From: Deltaproteobacteria bacterium
Lineage (GTDB): Bacteria > Myxococcota_A > UBA9160 > UBA4427
Reading direction: 5' to 3'
Length of the DNA: 64,000 nucleotides
Assembly (NCBI GenBank): GCA_002719955.1
Contig: PBFW01000071.1
Coordinates: 186,001-250,000 of the forward strand
Translations under genes and position numbers: made by a program
The notes under the pieces: generated by a model
Seen by the model: the letters and a program-made list of their open reading frames with translations, nothing else
What the model was told of the DNA's origin: nothing
Databases searched by the model: none
Shown: in pieces, positions 26,406-35,825 of the stretch
Layout of the letters: each line of letters starts with the position of its first letter
Numbering within the stretch: the stretch's first letter is position 1

Positions 26406-26586
26406 GCAGCGCCTGCCTTTCTGTCTCTCTCAGTGATGAACTCTGACTGCCGGATTTCGACTCTGGCGTCGGTGCCGGACAGCGTCCGACTCTGCATTTT
26501 CGGTATCCGGACGATGTGGCCTTAGGGTAAAAGCTCACTCGGACCCCTGCCATGCTGCAAGAGGTTGGGGCTCGCCCGCGCGCGGT

Positions 26587-29223
26587 CTATTCGAGTGTGT
26601 TTGCGGCTTCGCTCACCGACGGGCTCGATTCAGCGTCCGGGTGCGGCAGCCAGGGGGTCAGCACGCGGTGGACGGCCTCGGCGAGGAGAATGTGACCCTG
26701 TGGATTGGGGTGGTTATCCCAGTTTTCAATCCAGAGCGAATGCTTGTCCTGAGCGCTGTCATAGGCGGTACTGGTGTCGATCACCGGCAGGCGAGCCTCC
26801 ACGGCGAGCTCGGTCTGGCGGTCGAGCAGTTCGCGCTCGTCCGAGTAATCTCCCGCGCGCGGTAGGAACGTCTGCAATACGGTGATGCCGGACTCCGTTC
26901 CCAGGGCGCCCATTCTTTCGTAGACCCAGCGAAGCATGTCCTCGCGGATCGGGCGCATCTTTTCCTCGGCGATGACGCTCGCCACACCGGGTTCGATTCC
27001 AGCCTCTTCGACTCTTCGGGCGAGGTAGTCGTAGGGCATGGGGCGACTTTTTGAAATCGCGTTGCCGAGTTCGATCGCGACCCAGTTGACGTCGTCGATT
27101 CCGACACTCATGACCACGTCGGGGTCGAAGGCGAGGACTTTGTCCTCGAAGGTGGCGAGCCGACAGGTCGGTCCATATCCGCTCACCGCGAAATTCATCA
27201 CCTCGTAGCGTGTTCCATCGGAAGATTCGCGGTTGAGGCGGTCCTCGAGGAGGTTCTCATAGGTCTCGTCATCCTTGACGCCGACGCCCACGGTATGCGA
27301 CGCGCCCAGGATCACGATCCGAACCGTTCCCGCCGGCTTTTCCCGTTCGTATTCACGGTCTCGCAGTCCCAGTGAGTTCGTACTGAGTTCCTCGCCCTTG
27401 TAGACGACCGTGAGAGATGGATGCAGGTCATAGGGGGGGAAGCTTCCTTCCTCCTGCAGCCGGATGGTGGGATTCGTGTTCCAGTCCGGCGGTCGCTCCT
27501 TGTAGAGTTCGGCCAGTTCCGGGTTGAATTTTGCGACGTCGATCAGGTTTTCGTAGTAGCCGCGTTCGAGCATCTTGGCGTCCGCGACATTGAGTGCACG
27601 GCTCGTCAACTTGGTGCTCATGGCCGCTAGGTCTGAAGGGAATCGACTGATGATCGGGCGGTGGGTGAGGGCGAGCAGGGCGAGCGAAGTGGCGACTCCG
27701 ATCGCGGCCGGACGCCAGAAACGCATCGGTTCGAGGGGGGTTCCCAGGCGCAGCGAGGCGAGGGGTTTGTTGCGCGGAGCATGGGCCTCGATGACGGCCC
27801 CAAGACCCAGCACCGAGAGGCAGCCGAAGATGGTGACGATCTCGAGCCCGGAAGAATGCCCGAAGGTCGAGATCAGCTTCACCCAGTCGGCGATGCTATC
27901 TGCTGACCAGAGTGCCCAGGCCGTGACGAAGACGGAGAACATCGTCACCGTTCGCAGGGCGAGGAGTATATCCTCCCCGAGTGTCCGCTTGACCTGGGAA
28001 AGACTCTTACGTTTTCTTCCAAAGCGCTGCTCGATGTACATGTTCCCGAGAATCATGAGACCGAGAAAACTCCAGAACGCGATGTCCTGCATCTTGCCGG
28101 GGAAGAATCCGCTGATCCAGAAGGTCTGGTATTCGTGGAGGGCCCAGGTCGCGAAGAAGGTCCATGTGGCGGCGACGAAGAGCGCACCGGTGTCCCCGAT
28201 GCGCCGCTTCATCCAGAAGAGCATCGGGTTGTAGAAGACCTTCTGCATGAAGTCCTTCCAGTAGACGTTGATCCGGCGCCAGAGGTCCGTGAAGCTCGAT
28301 GCCAGGAGGTATTTGTTGAACGTCTCAGGAAGGTTGAAGCCGAAGAGGCAGAGGAGGCCGATGACGAGGTTGAAGCTGCCCGAAACCTGCAGATAGCGCA
28401 GGAATGTCGTCGCCATGAAGAGGGCTGCCGTTCCGCCGCTCACGACCTCCGTCACGTCGATCATGAAATTCTGGTAGATGAGGCGGTAGAGCAGCAGATG
28501 CACGACTCCGCGTAGCATCCAGCGTGTACCCTTCTGATAGATCTCGAACGAGTCGGCAGAGAGATAGGTGCGGCAGAACGTCTTGTAGTCCACGACGGGG
28601 AAGAGGGGGAATAGAACGTTCGGGAGCATGAAGAAATAGGCGAATGCACGTGCGGGCGAGACGGGAGCGGCACGATGCTTCAAATCGTAGAGGTAGATGA
28701 TCATGCGGAACATGAACATCGAGCCCAGGATGGGCCATACGGGGGCGAGCGCAGGGATTGCATCCGGCATCGTGCGCATGTACGCGAGCGCCGCACCAGC
28801 GGCGATGATGAGGGAGATACGGACGAAATAGGGCACTGGAATATGCGCGAGGCCGATCAGCCCGCTGCCGACAGCGACCAGCGAGAGGGCGGAGACCAGT
28901 CCGACGACGTAGCCGATCGTTCCGAGCGAAAGCACGACGAAGAAGGGCATCTTCCAGTCGCGAGGAAGGAAATGGTGGACGATGAAGCCGCTCCACGCGA
29001 TCACGAGCAGGTAGAGGAAGACCTTGCTCTGGAGCTGGAATTCTCGGAGAAGGAGAATGACCAGGCCGAATTGCAGCAGAATGATCGTCAGGCGCACTAG
29101 GTTCTCGAGCCGAAACCCGTCTTGCCAGTCGAGGGTGCTCCCCGCACCGTCAGAGGAATTCGCACCGGGGCCGACATTCGCCGCAGCGAGTCGGCTCTTC
29201 TTGGGGGGCGCAGTCTCCGACAC
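26587..29223 (-). CDS. MBOAT O-acyltransferase fused to an SGNH-hydrolase-like domain
   Basis: An 878-residue inner-membrane protein. The first 540 residues hold about ten membrane helices with the MBOAT pattern: SFTDLWRRINVYWKDFM and the active-site His363 in WALHEYQTFW. From about 600 onward is an exported SGNH-like domain: block I ILGASHTVGVGV, block III-like SVGIDDVNW, block V-like WDNHPNPQGHILLAEAV. MBOAT proteins move acyl groups across the membrane and SGNH/DltD/AlgX-type partners place them on glycans; here both are on one chain. Its position in one operon with a carrier protein, ligase and dehydrogenase suggests it draws on that acyl-PCP. The block I Ser is present, but the usual GDS is GAS. 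Confidence 0.85.
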   Translation of the reverse strand: MSETAPPKKSRLAAANVGPGANSSDGAGSTLDWQDGFRLENLVRLTIILLQFGLVILLLREFQLQSKVFLYLLVIAWSGFIVHHFLPRDWKMPFFVVLSLGTIGYVVGLVSALSLVAVGSGLIGLAHIPVPYFVRISLIIAAGAALAYMRTMPDAIPALAPVWPILGSMFMFRMIIYLYDLKHRAAPVSPARAFAYFFMLPNVLFPLFPVVDYKTFCRTYLSADSFEIYQKGTRWMLRGVVHLLLYRLIYQNFMIDVTEVVSGGTAALFMATTFLRYLQVSGSFNLVIGLLCLFGFNLPETFNKYLLASSFTDLWRRINVYWKDFMQKVFYNPMLFWMKRRIGDTGALFVAATWTFFATWALHEYQTFWISGFFPGKMQDIAFWSFLGLMILGNMYIEQRFGRKRKSLSQVKRTLGEDILLALRTVTMFSVFVTAWALWSADSIADWVKLISTFGHSSGLEIVTIFGCLSVLGLGAVIEAHAPRNKPLASLRLGTPLEPMRFWRPAAIGVATSLALLALTHRPIISRFPSDLAAMSTKLTSRALNVADAKMLERGYYENLIDVAKFNPELAELYKERPPDWNTNPTIRLQEEGSFPPYDLHPSLTVVYKGEELSTNSLGLRDREYEREKPAGTVRIVILGASHTVGVGVKDDETYENLLEDRLNRESSDGTRYEVMNFAVSGYGPTCRLATFEDKVLAFDPDVVMSVGIDDVNWVAIELGNAISKSRPMPYDYLARRVEEAGIEPGVASVIAEEKMRPIREDMLRWVYERMGALGTESGITVLQTFLPRAGDYSDERELLDRQTELAVEARLPVIDTSTAYDSAQDKHSLWIENWDNHPNPQGHILLAEAVHRVLTPWLPHPDAESSPSVSEAANTLE

Positions 29224-29306
29224 TTCTTGTTCTCCTCCTCGCTCAGGGAATACCAGTCACGCGCGGCTCCGACCGGGTTGCGCCGGTGGCGTCGCCAGAT
29301 GGTACG

Positions 29307-32300
29307 TCAGCCCGCGCGATCCTCGGTCGCATCCGCATCCGCATCCGCATCCGCTGCCGTGTCGCGCGCAGTCGACGGTCGTGTGATTCGATACAGCGAT
29401 CCGGCTTCGAAGTTCCCTCGGATTTCGGTGCGCTCGGAAGTCGACCAGTCGATTTCGATGCTCGTGACGTGGTCCGCTTCGCCGAGACCAAAATGAGCGA
29501 TTGGCGTATCGAAGGAAATGAATCCTCCACCGGACTGCATTTCCCGCATCTGGTGCTGGCCCTCACCGTACCGGACGACGATCTTGGTGCCGAGGCCGAA
29601 TCGGTTGCCGCTCAGATCGCGCAGTTCGATATCGATCGAGTTTCCCAGGGTCGAACGGTTTTCGTATACCCAGATCGGGCCGTGAATGGGAACGGCGACC
29701 ATGTCGACATCCCCGTCGTTGTCGTAGTCGAGATAGGTGTAGGCGCTCGTTGGGAAATAGTCCGTGATGCCCGATTCGACGGACACGTCGGTAAAGCTCT
29801 TTCCCTGATCGTTGTGGTAGAGATAATTCGACTCTCGGATCTTGGATTCGAAGAGTCCGTTGACCGCGAAGAGATCCTGCCAACCATCGTTGTCGAGATC
29901 CGCGAATTTCGCGTTCCAGGTCCACCCGGTCACGATGACATTCATCTCCGTGGCGCGGTCGTTGAAGCCGGGCTCGCTCTCTCGTGGCATCAGCAATACG
30001 TTGTGGTTGCGGATCTGCGGGATCTCCTGCGCGTACTCCTCTTCCGAGTATTCGGCCCTCTGCTCGAATTGCATCCGGCATTGGCGCGAGAGTTCCTTCC
30101 ATCGATCGGCCAGGAAGTCGCATTGTTTCACGTCTTGGGTCCAGCGGGCGACGCTCAGAACATGGTGGACGACACAATTGGCCTGCTGCTCCGGGTCCTC
30201 GATCTGTAGACAGCTCATCGTATCCCGCCTCGCCTTACCGAGGCGTACGATATTCCAGAGCCGCGTCTCCTCGACGCATTTCGCTTTGAGCTCTTCATCT
30301 GACAGAGCATCACAGACATCGACGGGGTCTACCTGGCGCACGTGGTCCGTGTTCGTGGATCGACCGGTCACCTGTGTGAAATAGAGGTCCGTGCGAAGGT
30401 CGTTGTCGAGATCAGCGCTGGCGATGCTCATCGTGGTCTCGGTCGTGTGGGGAACGAGATTCGAATTCGCGCGGATCGCCTCGAGCGCGCCCGTGCCGTC
30501 TCCCTCATAGAATATGTCGGGTTGGGAAAAGTCGTTGCCGACAATGAGGTCGATATGGCCGTCGGAGTTGAAGTCGGTGAAGAGCGTGCTCAGGGTTTCG
30601 CCGAACATCGCGGGGAGGGGCTGTACCTGGAACGTGCCATTCTCGTCCAGCTCGTTCACGAGGACGGCGTTCTGTGAATCGGGCAGTCGCTGCCAGCGCG
30701 ACCAGTTGCCGAGCGCGATTTCGAGGTCGCCGTCCTTGTCGAGGTCCGCGAAGGAGGCCGCTGCAGTCATGACGGAATCCGTATTCGGGAGTCTGCTGAG
30801 CTGGTCCTCTCCGAATCGACCCTCCTGATTGAACACGACCCAGGTGCCTTGCATATAGGTCGAGAAGAAGAGGTCGAGCCAACCGTCATCATTGAGGTCG
30901 ACCAGGGCCACGAGCGACACGAAAGCGCCCTGCAGGCTGGGCAGGTCGACCTCTTGCAATTCGAAATGATCACCGGCGACATTCGCATAGAGCGAGATCA
31001 CATGGTTGCTCGAGGTGAGGACCAGGTCGCTCCAGCCATCATTGTGGACATCGCCGGAGGCGACGGCCTGGTGGTATTCGTAGGGGCGATTGAAACGTGC
31101 GAGGGAAAAGTCCCAGGGTTCGTTGATGCCGAGGTCGGTGCCGTCGATCTTCTCGAACCCCAGGGCCCCCTCACCCTCGCGGTAATTGAACGCACTTTGT
31201 TCGACGACGATTTCGCCCTCGAAGGATGTGGCTTCGAACGAACGTGGGTGGGGGGCGATTGCGGCCGCGAGCGCGTCGGAATCGAGGCCTTCGCGGTGGG
31301 ATGCAGCGACGTTCTGTTCCGCGACATCGGCATCCTTGAACACTTCGAGAAAGAGCGCCGTGCGGCGGTCCGTATCCCAGCGATGAAAACCCTTTGCCAT
31401 CAGACCGGAGACGACCCCGAAGAGCGTCAAGACGACCAGCATCGTCACGGCGATCTGCTTCGAGACATCCTTCCAGATCACGGTGAAGGGGTAGATACTG
31501 TAGATGCCGAGGGTGAAGAGCAGCGCCATCGCGTAGTGGGGAGGCATGCCGGCCCCGAACAGGATCGCGACGATCATGACATCGAAGGCAATCGGGACGG
31601 GCAGGAAGATCCCGACGGACGCGATGATGGTGATCCCGAGGAGTGCGACACCGAACTCTCCGATCAGATTTTCCAGACCGCCGCTCACTTCGAATAGCGA
31701 GGCCATCGTGTCCCAGGGAATGACCGTGATGACAACTGCGCCGAGGAACCCCGCCAGGGCCATCAGCGGCAGGGTCGTTCGGAGGATCCACCAGAGGTTC
31801 TTGAAATAAGCCTGAACGCCCCATTTCAGAGCATCGATCCAGGACTCGTTCGGATCGATCGGCTGCATCAGGTCGATCGGGCAGGCATCCTGGGAGATCG
31901 TCAGATCCTGGAGCTGATCATCCATCGCGTGTGAGGCATAGAATTTCGAGATGAGTGGAATTCCGACCAGAATGAAGATGACCGTGAGCCCGATCTTGAT
32001 GACCACGAAATAGGGCGGAAAGAGCGTGAACAACATCGTCACGACAACCATGTTGAGCGTTGGCGAGCTGATCATGGTGGCGAGCGTCGTTTCGATGCGT
32101 GCGCCCGCGGTGTGAATCCCCTGCGCGATTGGCGTGACGCAGTTGACACAGACCCCGAGTGGAGCGCCGATCATGATGCCCAGACTGCTGTTCATGATCG
32201 AACTCTTGTAAGCGCGTTTCTGCACGACCGTAAACAGGCTCATCAATGCGGCCGCGAACAGGATCCCGAAGGTCATGCCCCGCTTGTTCGTCTTCGCCCA

Positions 32301-32507
32301 GTTGATCGTCGTCTTGCCGATCTTCAGCCAGACCGGATCGGAGCGATCCACGGCGACGACGATGTCGAACCCGAGGGGATCTTCGAGGCGAATCTCACCA
32401 CCCATCGTGGCTTTTTCATTCAAGGACGGATAACGCGATCCACTCCAGAACTGGAACGCCATGGCGGCGATGACGAGGACGAGGAGTACGATTCGCTTGT
32501 TCTTCAT
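29307..32507 (-). CDS. Permease-FG-GAP-ASPIC/UnbV fusion protein
   Basis: 1066 residues, an unusual fusion. The first 420 residues are membrane-spanning and resemble the DUF318/ArsP-type permeases, with a paired-cysteine motif GVCVNCVTPIAQG (Cys120, Cys123) and ISSPTLNMVVVTMLFTLFPP. A large exported region follows: FG-GAP/VCBS propeller repeats with Ca-binding-like DLDNDG / DFNSDGHID loops, interrupted by a Cys-containing insertion (about 715-800). An ASPIC/UnbV domain comes near the end (NRFGLGTKIVVRYG, HFGLGEADHVTSIEIDWST). The tail ends in a (Asp-Ala)n run. The function is unknown; the permease half suggests transport of a metal or small ligand and the propeller suggests surface binding. 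Start ATG 32507. Confidence 0.75.
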   Translation of the reverse strand: MKNKRIVLLVLVIAAMAFQFWSGSRYPSLNEKATMGGEIRLEDPLGFDIVVAVDRSDPVWLKIGKTTINWAKTNKRGMTFGILFAAALMSLFTVVQKRAYKSSIMNSSLGIMIGAPLGVCVNCVTPIAQGIHTAGARIETTLATMISSPTLNMVVVTMLFTLFPPYFVVIKIGLTVIFILVGIPLISKFYASHAMDDQLQDLTISQDACPIDLMQPIDPNESWIDALKWGVQAYFKNLWWILRTTLPLMALAGFLGAVVITVIPWDTMASLFEVSGGLENLIGEFGVALLGITIIASVGIFLPVPIAFDVMIVAILFGAGMPPHYAMALLFTLGIYSIYPFTVIWKDVSKQIAVTMLVVLTLFGVVSGLMAKGFHRWDTDRRTALFLEVFKDADVAEQNVAASHREGLDSDALAAAIAPHPRSFEATSFEGEIVVEQSAFNYREGEGALGFEKIDGTDLGINEPWDFSLARFNRPYEYHQAVASGDVHNDGWSDLVLTSSNHVISLYANVAGDHFELQEVDLPSLQGAFVSLVALVDLNDDGWLDLFFSTYMQGTWVVFNQEGRFGEDQLSRLPNTDSVMTAAASFADLDKDGDLEIALGNWSRWQRLPDSQNAVLVNELDENGTFQVQPLPAMFGETLSTLFTDFNSDGHIDLIVGNDFSQPDIFYEGDGTGALEAIRANSNLVPHTTETTMSIASADLDNDLRTDLYFTQVTGRSTNTDHVRQVDPVDVCDALSDEELKAKCVEETRLWNIVRLGKARRDTMSCLQIEDPEQQANCVVHHVLSVARWTQDVKQCDFLADRWKELSRQCRMQFEQRAEYSEEEYAQEIPQIRNHNVLLMPRESEPGFNDRATEMNVIVTGWTWNAKFADLDNDGWQDLFAVNGLFESKIRESNYLYHNDQGKSFTDVSVESGITDYFPTSAYTYLDYDNDGDVDMVAVPIHGPIWVYENRSTLGNSIDIELRDLSGNRFGLGTKIVVRYGEGQHQMREMQSGGGFISFDTPIAHFGLGEADHVTSIEIDWSTSERTEIRGNFEAGSLYRITRPSTARDTAADADADADATEDRAG
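29329..29352. repeat. Hexanucleotide tandem repeat inside the fusion-gene tail
   Basis: Four perfect copies of GCATCC, followed by a degenerate fifth. On the minus strand it encodes the alternating Asp-Ala residues just before the stop at 29307. Because the unit is six bases, copy-number change would not shift the frame. Confidence 0.8.
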
Positions 32508-33023
32508 GGCATGGGCCTCAGCGGTGTGCAGCGCGTGTCGAATGGCAGTGTCCGCTTATGGGAATGCTTCGGCGGGCCCGAGTGGCCGCTGAAGGCCGAA
32601 TGGGCCAGCTAAGAGTCATGCGTCGATCAGGGTAGAGCATCGGGTGTGGGCGGGGCACATGGTGACGCCCGGTGAGATCATGCCTTGCCGGTCTTCATGG
32701 TCGATGGCGCGAAGCGCTTTAACATGTTGCACGCCACCCCAATCACCCAATGCCAGACGGCTTGGGTTCGGCGGCGCCAGGCTGTCACCGTGTCGAGGGT
32801 TCGAGGTGCCACTGTGTCACGGGATGCGGTCCGGATTCGAGGTGGGGTGCAAAGATGCGGCGCGCAGGAATTGCGCGGTTCGCTCCCTCCCATGGAGAGT
32901 CGCCTCGAGCACCGTTTGGTGACCGCAAAAATCGTTCTCTGGGCGAGTGGGGAATCGGATTGTCGATGATCGATCGGGGTCGCCTACCGCGAGCGGAGTC
33001 TTGGCTTCGAGATCGGATCTCGC
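32508..33023. other. Intergenic stretch of about 515 bases
   Basis: Lies between the start of the permease fusion and the end of the SGNH gene. A minus-strand frame near 32680-32780 reads VWHWVIGVACNMLKRFAPST, vaguely like a transposase C-terminus, but nothing around it supports an insertion sequence. The promoter of the fusion gene should be just above 32508; no consensus is clear. Confidence 0.35.
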
Positions 33024-34121
33024 TCACCTCGCATCGACGGCGGCCTCGCAGCCGAGCGCGAAGGCATCGAGGATGGCATCAGCGACTTTGGCGCTGGCCT
33101 GTCCTGTGAGGTGTCCGTCGAATTGGAAAAACATTTCTTGTGTGGGATACCTCGCGATGACTGGCGTCAGGTCGAGATGCCTTGCACCGATTCGATCGAA
33201 GATCTCCTCTGCCTTCTCGATGGGCAGGTTCGGTTGGCGCTGTGGACCGCTCGCCGGCATCGGGTCTGGGGCCGGGGCTTCACCCGCCAGGACCGAAACG
33301 CCTTGCCGTGTGGGCAGAATCAGGAAGATCGGTTCTGTCCCCAAATCTCGACTCATTTGGAGGATTCGAGACATCTCCGTCTCGTAGAGGGATCGCGCCT
33401 CGACGAGGAACGCCTCTTCCCAAGCTTTGGGGCGAGCGAGCTGCTCGACAACCGCGCGATAGGATGCCGGTTTTGGGCGGGAGAAGCGGTGATGCAGGGA
33501 GGCTCCGAGTCGGTACAGGTGCAGATTCCTCATCAGTATGCTCTTGAGGTCGTTTCGATTTCCCGCGATTCCGTCCTTGACGGTGGTTGTCTTGGCCCAT
33601 TGGGTGTCGTGGAAATCATTTCCGACATAGCTGGCAACGATCAGGTGGTCGAATTTGATCCCCTGGTTGATCAGATACTCGAGGGTTTGGCGATATTGAA
33701 TCGGCCCGTAGCCCGATACGGACGCATTGAGGACATCGACGGTCGCGAGTCGAAGGTCGATATTGCCGACGAAGGACTCCGGATAGTCGAGCCCGTGGCC
33801 GAAAGCGTATGAATCTCCCAACCAGAGCGCCGTGCAACTGGGATTCTTCTGCAGATCGGGATTGAATCGAAAACCGTTTTCGTCGGTCGTGATCGTCCAG
33901 GCGGTCTCACCCGTGTCGACGTGTAGGCGCTTGTTCGGGAGCATGCTGTAGAAGGGAAGCGCAGGGTGTTGGCGGTAGATCGCCAACCACGACTTCGGCT
34001 GCGGCATCAGCAAGCGCAGAAAAATTTCTGCGAAGACAAGGGACGCGATCAGGGAGAAGAGCAGGAGAATACCCCGAAACAGAACCAGTCTGGACGCCGC
34101 AGTCTGCTTGATCTCAGCCAT
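33024..34121 (-). CDS. Membrane-anchored SGNH-family esterase/acyltransferase-like protein
   Basis: A 365-residue protein with one N-terminal membrane anchor (about 12-35) and an exported SGNH fold. Block I is ALWLGDSYAFGHGLDYPESF with the catalytic Ser in GDS, block III is SYVGNDFHDT, block V is FDGHLTGQASAKVADAI with the Asp-x-His pair. Such proteins add or remove acyl groups on extracellular glycans (AlgJ/AlgX or DltD-like) or act as lipases. It sits between the acyl operon and a glycosyltransferase on the same strand. Glycan modification is the likely role; the substrate is unknown. Confidence 0.75.
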   Translation of the reverse strand: MAEIKQTAASRLVLFRGILLLFSLIASLVFAEIFLRLLMPQPKSWLAIYRQHPALPFYSMLPNKRLHVDTGETAWTITTDENGFRFNPDLQKNPSCTALWLGDSYAFGHGLDYPESFVGNIDLRLATVDVLNASVSGYGPIQYRQTLEYLINQGIKFDHLIVASYVGNDFHDTQWAKTTTVKDGIAGNRNDLKSILMRNLHLYRLGASLHHRFSRPKPASYRAVVEQLARPKAWEEAFLVEARSLYETEMSRILQMSRDLGTEPIFLILPTRQGVSVLAGEAPAPDPMPASGPQRQPNLPIEKAEEIFDRIGARHLDLTPVIARYPTQEMFFQFDGHLTGQASAKVADAILDAFALGCEAAVDAR

Positions 34122-34383
34122 CGAGTCCCTCTCTCACCGGTCACGTCTCTACTCGACCTGCACAGGGCCTGCTGGCGGCCTGCCGGTCGCCCGGAACCGA
34201 GCCGAGCCTTGTGCGGAGCCAATGCCCCGAAGATCCTGAAGCCGATCAATCGCGCCGGCGATTTCGGTCCATTTTTCAGTGATGAGCCAGATCGGCCATA
34301 TGATCACTCAGGTGAAGGGCCACAGGAGGGCTGCGAGCGGAGATGGCGCGATTTCGTCCCAGGATGGCGAGGCCGGGCAATTT

Positions 34384-35472
34384 CTACGGTTCGTTCGGCT
34401 GATTCTGTGAACCACGGTCGGGTCTCGAACCTCCGAAGGACCGACCGCGGCCTTCCTTGGAACGGCGAGCCCCGGTCAGGAGGCCTGGGTTTGCGATGGT
34501 TCGGGGGGGGGTGGGTCGACCGCTGGGGAATGAATTCAGGCGGAAATTGAAACGAATGAAGTCGCGGAGGTGCCGGTTGGGATGTTTGCCCGGTCGGTTG
34601 ATGAGACGAAACCGCAGGCGGCAGATCGTGGCCCCCAGGACGTAGAGCAGGTTTGCTGCCCAGAGATAGGCCAGCCCGTAGTTCTTGAGGAAATAGTGGC
34701 GGCGCGAGGCATACCAGTATGTGGGAGTGGGCTTCGACGTGTTCTTCATACCCGTTGAGGCGGACCCTATATGTGTCACCGAACTCTCGATGACATAGTA
34801 GGTGAGCCAATTCGCTCTTCGTGCTCGCAAGCAGTAGTCGGTCTCTTCGAAGTAGAGAAAGAAAGTCTGGTCCATCAAACCGATCTCTTCGATCACCTCC
34901 CTTCGAATCAGCATGCTGGCGCCGGCCAGCCAATCGACCGGGCGTGTCTCAGTGGGCATGGGAAGGGCGACGATCCAGCGATTGAGCAGCTTCGAGATCA
35001 GACCGAGGTTGAGGGTCGACTCGAATTCGCTAAAGATGCTGGGAAAGCGAAACGCAGTTTCATGAGGGACGGGTTCTGGCCCATGAACATAGCTGCCAGC
35101 AATTCCCGCCTCCGGATTCGTGTCCAGAAAGTCGACGAGCGAAGTGATGCAATTCTCGTCCGGAAAAGCATCTGAATTCAACAGGTAGACATAATCGGGC
35201 TTGTCATCGCTGGCGAGGGCAGGGGCGGTCGCAAAATTATTTCCATACGCAAAACCACCATTATATTCGGAGGCGACGACATCCACTCGATCCGACCAGG
35301 CGGATTCGGCGACGGCCTCTCGCAGGGTTTCGAACGATCCGTCCTGGGAATCGTTGTCCACGATCTTGACTCGCGCGTCCGGGTAGGCGGCGAGTTCGAG
35401 CATGAGCGCGCGGAGCGCGTCCATCGTCATCGTGGGTGTCTTGTAGTTGAGAATGATGGCCAGGAGTTTCAT
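34384..35472 (-). CDS. Family 2 glycosyltransferase (rhamnosyltransferase-like)
   Basis: A 362-residue GT-A enzyme using a nucleotide sugar on the cytoplasmic face. The N-terminus is MKLLAIILNYKTPTMTMDAL, followed by KIVDNDSQDGS, NGGFAYGNNFA, YLLNSDAFPDE (DXD-like), WLAGASMLIRREVIEEIGLM and FFLYFEETDYCLRARRANW, all typical of the WbbL-like GT2 group. A hydrophobic segment near 265-290 may anchor it to the membrane. The C-terminal 45 residues are a low-complexity basic/proline tail. Probably adds one sugar of the repeat unit; with rfbBA present, a 6-deoxyhexose donor is plausible but unproven. Confidence 0.88.
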   Translation of the reverse strand: MKLLAIILNYKTPTMTMDALRALMLELAAYPDARVKIVDNDSQDGSFETLREAVAESAWSDRVDVVASEYNGGFAYGNNFATAPALASDDKPDYVYLLNSDAFPDENCITSLVDFLDTNPEAGIAGSYVHGPEPVPHETAFRFPSIFSEFESTLNLGLISKLLNRWIVALPMPTETRPVDWLAGASMLIRREVIEEIGLMDQTFFLYFEETDYCLRARRANWLTYYVIESSVTHIGSASTGMKNTSKPTPTYWYASRRHYFLKNYGLAYLWAANLLYVLGATICRLRFRLINRPGKHPNRHLRDFIRFNFRLNSFPSGRPTPPRTIANPGLLTGARRSKEGRGRSFGGSRPDRGSQNQPNEP

Positions 35473-35825
35473 GAACGGGCTCTCGCTTCGTGAGCGGCGG
35501 GTCTATAGGGCGGCATGCGTCGGAATTGGTCCCTACTGTGGAGCCTCGTGCCGCGGTGCCGTCGAGCGCGTCTCGATCGGGCAGGGTAGGACAGGGCCTC
35601 GCTTCAGCGTGTCGACGCCTTGTCTCCCAAAGCTGAGTTCGCGCTGGGGGCGCCCCATCGGACGAAACCGCATGGAACTCCAAGAGGGGCGAGGGGGAAA
35701 TGACCCGATCGCTCGTCTCTTCAGTCGGCGATCACCAAGATCCGCTGGGAAGGATCCGCGGGATTTCTCTCCGGTTGAGTCCCGAGCTCGAAGAACGCGA
35801 TGCCCTGCGCGGCGATGTCCGCCAC
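35473..35825. other. Intergenic stretch of about 350 bases
   Basis: Between the GT2 start and the stop of the IPTL-tail protein. No frame with recognisable features; it should include the GT2 promoter. Nothing else seen. Confidence 0.4.

Noticed and set aside
32678-32893. Possible transposase C-terminal fragment (VWHWVIGVACNMLKRF)
   Set aside because: Short, no inverted repeats or neighbouring transposase sequence, and no family I can name with confidence.
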